From: DUMJ01 sp964655195
GTDB taxonomy: Bacteria; DUMJ01
Direction of reading: 5' to 3'
DNA length: 24,803 nt
NCBI GenBank assembly: GCA_964655195.1
Contig: CAZZLK010000059.1
Span: 1 to 24,803 of the forward strand
The position numbers were made by a program, and so were the translations under genes. Below the pieces are notes generated by a model. It was given only the letters and a program-made list of their open reading frames with translations, ran no database searches and had not been told where the DNA came from. Below are positions 21,578 to 24,803 of this stretch, piece by piece. Positions within the stretch are counted from its first letter, which is position 1; each line of letters opens with the position of its first letter.

Positions 21578-21953
21578 TATGGCTAGAGAAGTTCTGAATA
21601 ATGCCTATGCCCCATACTCAAATTATAGGGTAGGCGCAGTAGTAGAGTCTTCCTCTGGAAGGCTCTATACGGGTTGTAATATTGAGAATATGTCCTTTGG
21701 ACTTACCGTGTGTGCAGAGAGGGTGGCTATCTTTAAAGCTATATCTGAAGGGGAAAAGGGTTTTACCAGGATTGTAATTGTCTCAGATGATACCTCTATT
21801 CCTATTCCCTGCGGTGCATGTCTTCAGGTTATGAGTGAATTTTCCAATGATAATCTTGAGATCATAGTCTCTTCTCAGGATGGTAGATTAGAGAGGTATA
21901 GGTTGACTGATCTTCTACCCAATCCATTTAAGTTTGATAGGAGAGAAAGGTAG
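21555..21953 (+). CDS. cdd: Cytidine deaminase
   Basis: A 132-residue zinc cytidine deaminase of the small tetrameric type, converting cytidine or deoxycytidine to the uridine form in pyrimidine salvage. It has AYAPYSNYRVGAVV near the N terminus and GCNIENMSFGLTVCAERVA, whose CAE provides one zinc ligand and the catalytic Glu. PCGACLQVMSEF provides the other two Cys ligands. Length and the distance from the start to AYAPYS agree with Bacillus Cdd, which favours ATG 21555 over the in-frame ATG 21570, though both have ribosome-binding sites. It follows the widely conserved ybeY-dgkA-cdd order, apart from the inserted corC. Confidence 0.95.
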   Translation: MKEKKMIDMAREVLNNAYAPYSNYRVGAVVESSSGRLYTGCNIENMSFGLTVCAERVAIFKAISEGEKGFTRIVIVSDDTSIPIPCGACLQVMSEFSNDNLEIIVSSQDGRLERYRLTDLLPNPFKFDRRER

Positions 21954-23303
21954 GTGGAGAAAATGGCTTATCAGTTTCCAGAAGATTTTATCTGGGGTTG
22001 TGCTACCGCTGCTTATCAGATAGAGGGTGCTTTTGATGAGGATGGTAAGGGTCCTTCTATCTGGGACATATTTTCACATACCCCTGGCAGGATTATTGAT
22101 GGTTCTAATGGAGATATAGCCTGTGATCACTATCATAGATACAAAGAGGATGTAGAACTTATGAAGGCCCTTAATCTTAAGGGTTATAGATTCTCTATCT
22201 CCTGGCCTAGAATACTTCCGGAAGGAAAGGGAAGTGTTAACAGGAAGGGTGTAGATTTCTATAAGAGATTGATTGATGCCCTCCATTCTGCAGGTATTAT
22301 CCCATTTGCTACTATGTACCACTGGGATCTACCACAGGCTTTGGAAGACAGAGGCGGCTGGGGTAATCTTGATACCAGTAAGTATTTTGCAGATTATGCG
22401 TATGTCCTGTTTAAAGAGCTTGGTAATACGGTACCTTTCTGGATCACCCTTAATGAACCTGCAGTATTTACATATCTAGGATATGGAATGGGGATACATG
22501 CTCCGGGGAAAAGAGACTTTCCACTGGCGATAAAGGCTACTTACTCTGCCCTACTTGCCCATGGTCTAGCAGTTGAGGCCTTTAGATCTCTTGGAATCAA
22601 GGGACAGATTGGTATAACTTTGAACCTTACCCCTATGCATCCTGCCTCAGATAGAGAAGAGGATATCCTCTCTGCTAGGAGAATGGACCTTATGTGGAAC
22701 AGATGGTTCTTGGATCCCATACTCAAAGGCTCATTTCCTCAAGAATTTATCGATCTTCTATCTGAGAGTAGGATCTTTTTGGATGTGGATTCCGAACATA
22801 TGAAAAAGATAGGCTCAAAGATAGACTTCTTGGGAGTAAATTACTATACAAGAAATATTATTACTTATGAACCAAATGTCCCTCTCATTCACGCCCGTTC
22901 TATAGAACCAGATACTAATAAGACAGAGATGGGCTGGGAGATATATCCTGAAGGACTCTATGAACTCTTGTCATCTTTAAGGAGAGACTATGGGGATATT
23001 ACCATCTATATAACTGAGAATGGTGCTGCATTTAAAGATACCCTTGTAGACGAAAAGGTTGAAGATCAAGAAAGAGAGGAATATCTAAGGAAGCACTTTT
23101 ATCAGGCATACAGGGCAATAAATGACGGGGTAAATCTGAAGGGTTACTTCGTCTGGTCCCTTATGGACAATTTTGAATGGGCTTTTGGGTATACCAAAAG
23201 ATTTGGGATAGTTTATGTAGACTATCCTACCCAGAGAAGGATCATAAAGAGAAGTGGATACTACTATAGAGAAGTGATCGAGAATAATGCTATTTCCATA
23301 TAA
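21954..23303 (+). CDS. bglA: GH1 beta-glucosidase/beta-glycosidase
   Basis: A 449-residue glycoside hydrolase family 1 TIM barrel that releases glucose or galactose from beta-linked sugars. The N-terminal signature is FPEDFIWGCATAAYQIEGAF. Conserved substrate-site text includes GYRFSISWPRILPEGKG and TMYHWDLPQAL. The acid/base is Glu168 in TLNEP and the nucleophile is Glu355 in YITENGAA. GYFVWSLMDNFEWAFGYTKRFGIVYVDY closes the site. No signal peptide, so cytoplasmic. The GTG start touches the cdd stop; ATG 21963 is an alternative that removes three residues. Its linkage to a housekeeping operon is unusual. Sugar specificity cannot be read from sequence. Confidence 0.96.
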   Translation: MEKMAYQFPEDFIWGCATAAYQIEGAFDEDGKGPSIWDIFSHTPGRIIDGSNGDIACDHYHRYKEDVELMKALNLKGYRFSISWPRILPEGKGSVNRKGVDFYKRLIDALHSAGIIPFATMYHWDLPQALEDRGGWGNLDTSKYFADYAYVLFKELGNTVPFWITLNEPAVFTYLGYGMGIHAPGKRDFPLAIKATYSALLAHGLAVEAFRSLGIKGQIGITLNLTPMHPASDREEDILSARRMDLMWNRWFLDPILKGSFPQEFIDLLSESRIFLDVDSEHMKKIGSKIDFLGVNYYTRNIITYEPNVPLIHARSIEPDTNKTEMGWEIYPEGLYELLSSLRRDYGDITIYITENGAAFKDTLVDEKVEDQEREEYLRKHFYQAYRAINDGVNLKGYFVWSLMDNFEWAFGYTKRFGIVYVDYPTQRRIIKRSGYYYREVIENNAISI

Positions 23304-23329
23304 TTATTGTTAGGTGGCAATTAAAACTT

Positions 23330-23361
23330 GATAGGACAGGCAAAGATTCGCCTGTCCTATC
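23330..23361 (-). terminator. Terminator hairpin between GH1 and serA
   Basis: A perfect 12-bp stem, GATAGGACAGGC (23330-23341) with GCCTGTCCTATC (23350-23361), closes on an eight-base loop. On the minus strand it is followed two to three bases later by TTTT, which fits intrinsic termination of serA. On the plus strand no T tract follows, but the hairpin may still define the 3' end of the GH1 transcript. It lies in the 92-base gap between the convergent genes. Confidence 0.8.
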
Positions 23362-23395
23362 GGTGATGAATCTTGCTAAGTTAAAGTGTTTATTT

Positions 23396-24755
23396 CTAAT
23401 CTTCCTCCACCATTCGCTCTCCCAGGCTTATCCTTCTTACTAACTTTATATTCTCTATCTTTCTTATCTCTTTTAAGATCTCATCGCCTACAGGACTATC
23501 TACAGAGAGGATCATTACCGCGTCTTTTTCACTCCTGCCAACCTGCATAAAGCCTATATTTATATTATTGATCCCCAGGATTGTTCCGATCTTTCCAATA
23601 ATCCCAGGTACATCGATATGCTCTGTAAAGAGCATATGGTTACTGAATGCTACGTTTAGATAGTAGTTGTTATATCTTATAAGTCTTGCCTCTTTGTTCT
23701 CTAACAGAGTACCAGAGACCCTTAGTTTTCCATTGAGTTCTAATGTAAGAAGATTCTCAAATCCTTCTGTCTCCGATATCCTTCTCTCGGATATCGATAC
23801 TCCTCTCTGTTTGGCTATTAAGAATGCATTGACTATATTTACTGGGACGGTTAACCCGTACTGCAGGACACCTGATATAGCACTTGCTGTAATTGGATTG
23901 CAGTCATACTCTGTTATCTTACCACTGTATATGACATCTATCCTGTTTACCGGGACATCCATCAATTGTACGGCAAATTTACCCAGCAATTCTCCCAGTT
24001 TCATAAATGGAAATATCTCAGGATTTCTTACTGTACCTATATTTACTCCATTTTTTACCGGTTCTCCCCTTAGCATTCTCAGGATGTCTTCTACCACTAT
24101 CTGCGCTACTCTTTCCTGAGCCTCGACCGTAGAAGCTCCTAGATGAGGTGTCACTATTATCTTGCTATTCTTTAAGATGGGGGAGTCACTAGGTGGTGGC
24201 TCTTTTTCAAATACGTCTATCGCTGCTCCAGCTACTATTCCTTCTTCTATAGCCCATACAAGGTCCTGTTCATTTATAATTCCGCCCCTAGCACAGTTTA
24301 TAATCCTTACTCCACGTTTCATCTTTAGAAATGCAGAACGATCTATAAGATTCTTTGTGTCAGCTGTGAGGGGGGTATGTATTGTAATAAAGTCACTATT
24401 AGCGTATAACTCGTCCAGAGATACAGGTTTGATGCCCATCTCGGTAATTCTCTCTTTTGAGATATAGGGGTCATAACCTATTACTTCCATACCAAAACTT
24501 AAAGCCCTTTGACTTACCGCTAATCCTATCCTTCCAAGTCCTATTACTCCTAAAGTCTTCCCATAAAGTTCTACACCTATAAACTCCTTTCTCTTCCACT
24601 CCCCCCTTTTAAGTGAGGCGTTAGCATCAGGGATATTCCTTGCCAGTGACAACATTAGGGCAAATGTATGTTCACAGGCTGAGATAGTATTACCTTCAGG
24701 GGCATTTACTACAATAACGCCCCTCTCAGTCGCAGAATCTACATCTATATTGTCT
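23396..24755 (-). CDS. serA: D-3-phosphoglycerate dehydrogenase (5' end missing)
   Basis: SerA oxidises 3-phosphoglycerate with NAD, the first step of serine synthesis. About 452 codons are visible; the family is about 525, so roughly 75 N-terminal residues are missing. The frame extends beyond the first ATG (24655) to 24755 as DNIDVDSATERGVIVVNAPE, GNTISACEHTFALM, typical SerA text. Then come the NAD site GKTLGVIGLGRIG, the catalytic region NCARGGIINEQDL, and the His in TPHLGAST. A C-terminal intervening (ASB) domain and an ACT domain (IGTILGINNINIGFMQVGR) follow, the latter for serine feedback in some homologues. The 5' truncation is an adapter junction, not a biological break. Confidence 0.96.
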
Positions 24756-24803
24756 AGATCGGAAGAGCGTCGTGTAGGGAAAGAGTGTAGATCTCGGTGG
24801 GCG
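24756..24803. other. Illumina TruSeq adapter sequence (artefact)
   Basis: From AGATCGGAAGAGC at 24756 to the end, the sequence follows the Illumina universal adapter read-through for 48 bases with one apparent mismatch (G for T at 24801). The coding frame of serA is lost exactly at this junction. This is library contamination left on the contig end. Confidence 0.97.

Noticed and set aside
21954..23303. Recent horizontal transfer of the GH1 gene
   Set aside because: Codon use and base composition look like the neighbours, and no mobile-element remnants flank it.
23667..24467. Two plus-strand open frames inside serA
   Set aside because: Both are antisense to clear SerA motifs and show no family pattern or start signals.

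Overview
The window looks like one end of a bacterial contig. It comes from an AT-rich, probably thermophilic bacterium: arginine is written almost only as AGA/AGG and isoleucine often as ATA, a bias common in thermophiles. An LptD-type outer-membrane protein and flagellar L- and P-ring genes (flgH, flgI, flgA) point to a two-membrane cell. FliW, YvyF, a GatD glutaminase and a PgpH-type HD phosphodiesterase are better known from Firmicutes. That mixture fits deep-branching diderm thermophiles such as Atribacterota, Dictyoglomota or Synergistota. I cannot place the lineage from this window.

Layout. Positions 1-380 hold the 3' end of tuf, rpmG and tRNA-Trp. Positions 404-11817 are a compact plus-strand flagellar block: flgF, flgG, flgA, flgH, flgI, a rod-binding flgJ, an HDOD protein, a large FtsA/PilM-like ATPase, yvyF, flgN, flgM, flgK, flgL, fliW and csrA. 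A near-consensus sigma-28 promoter at 8084-8110 splits it into an early basal-body part and a late hook-filament-junction and regulator part, which includes the anti-sigma factor FlgM. gatD overlaps the end of csrA, and a Gfo/Idh/MocA oxidoreductase follows. An lptD-like gene lies on the minus strand (13756-15810). Divergent from it run tRNA-Ser(GCU), tRNA-Arg(CCG), phoH, pgpH, ybeY, a diacylglycerol/undecaprenol kinase-PAP2 fusion, a CorC/HlyC-type CBS protein, cdd and a GH1 beta-glycosidase. A minus-strand serA, cut at its 5' end, closes the window.

How the genes work together. The flagellar block encodes the distal rod, the bushing rings and their chaperone, the hook-filament junction, and three control circuits: sigma-28/FlgM, FliW-CsrA, and possibly the HDOD protein. 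The phoH-ybeY-cdd block is a conserved RNA-metabolism and envelope-lipid housekeeping cluster, here extended by corC and a glycosidase.

The last 48 bases (24756-24803) are Illumina adapter, not genome, so serA is truncated by a library or assembly artefact. No gap between genes exceeds 300 bases. I saw no insertion sequence, CRISPR array or prophage. The most unusual items are the FtsA/PilM-like ATPase with about five C-terminal repeat modules next to a complete HD-site HDOD protein inside the flagellar operon, a phoH frame with no canonical start at the ribosome-binding site, and a YbeY whose third zinc-ligand position is Asp.
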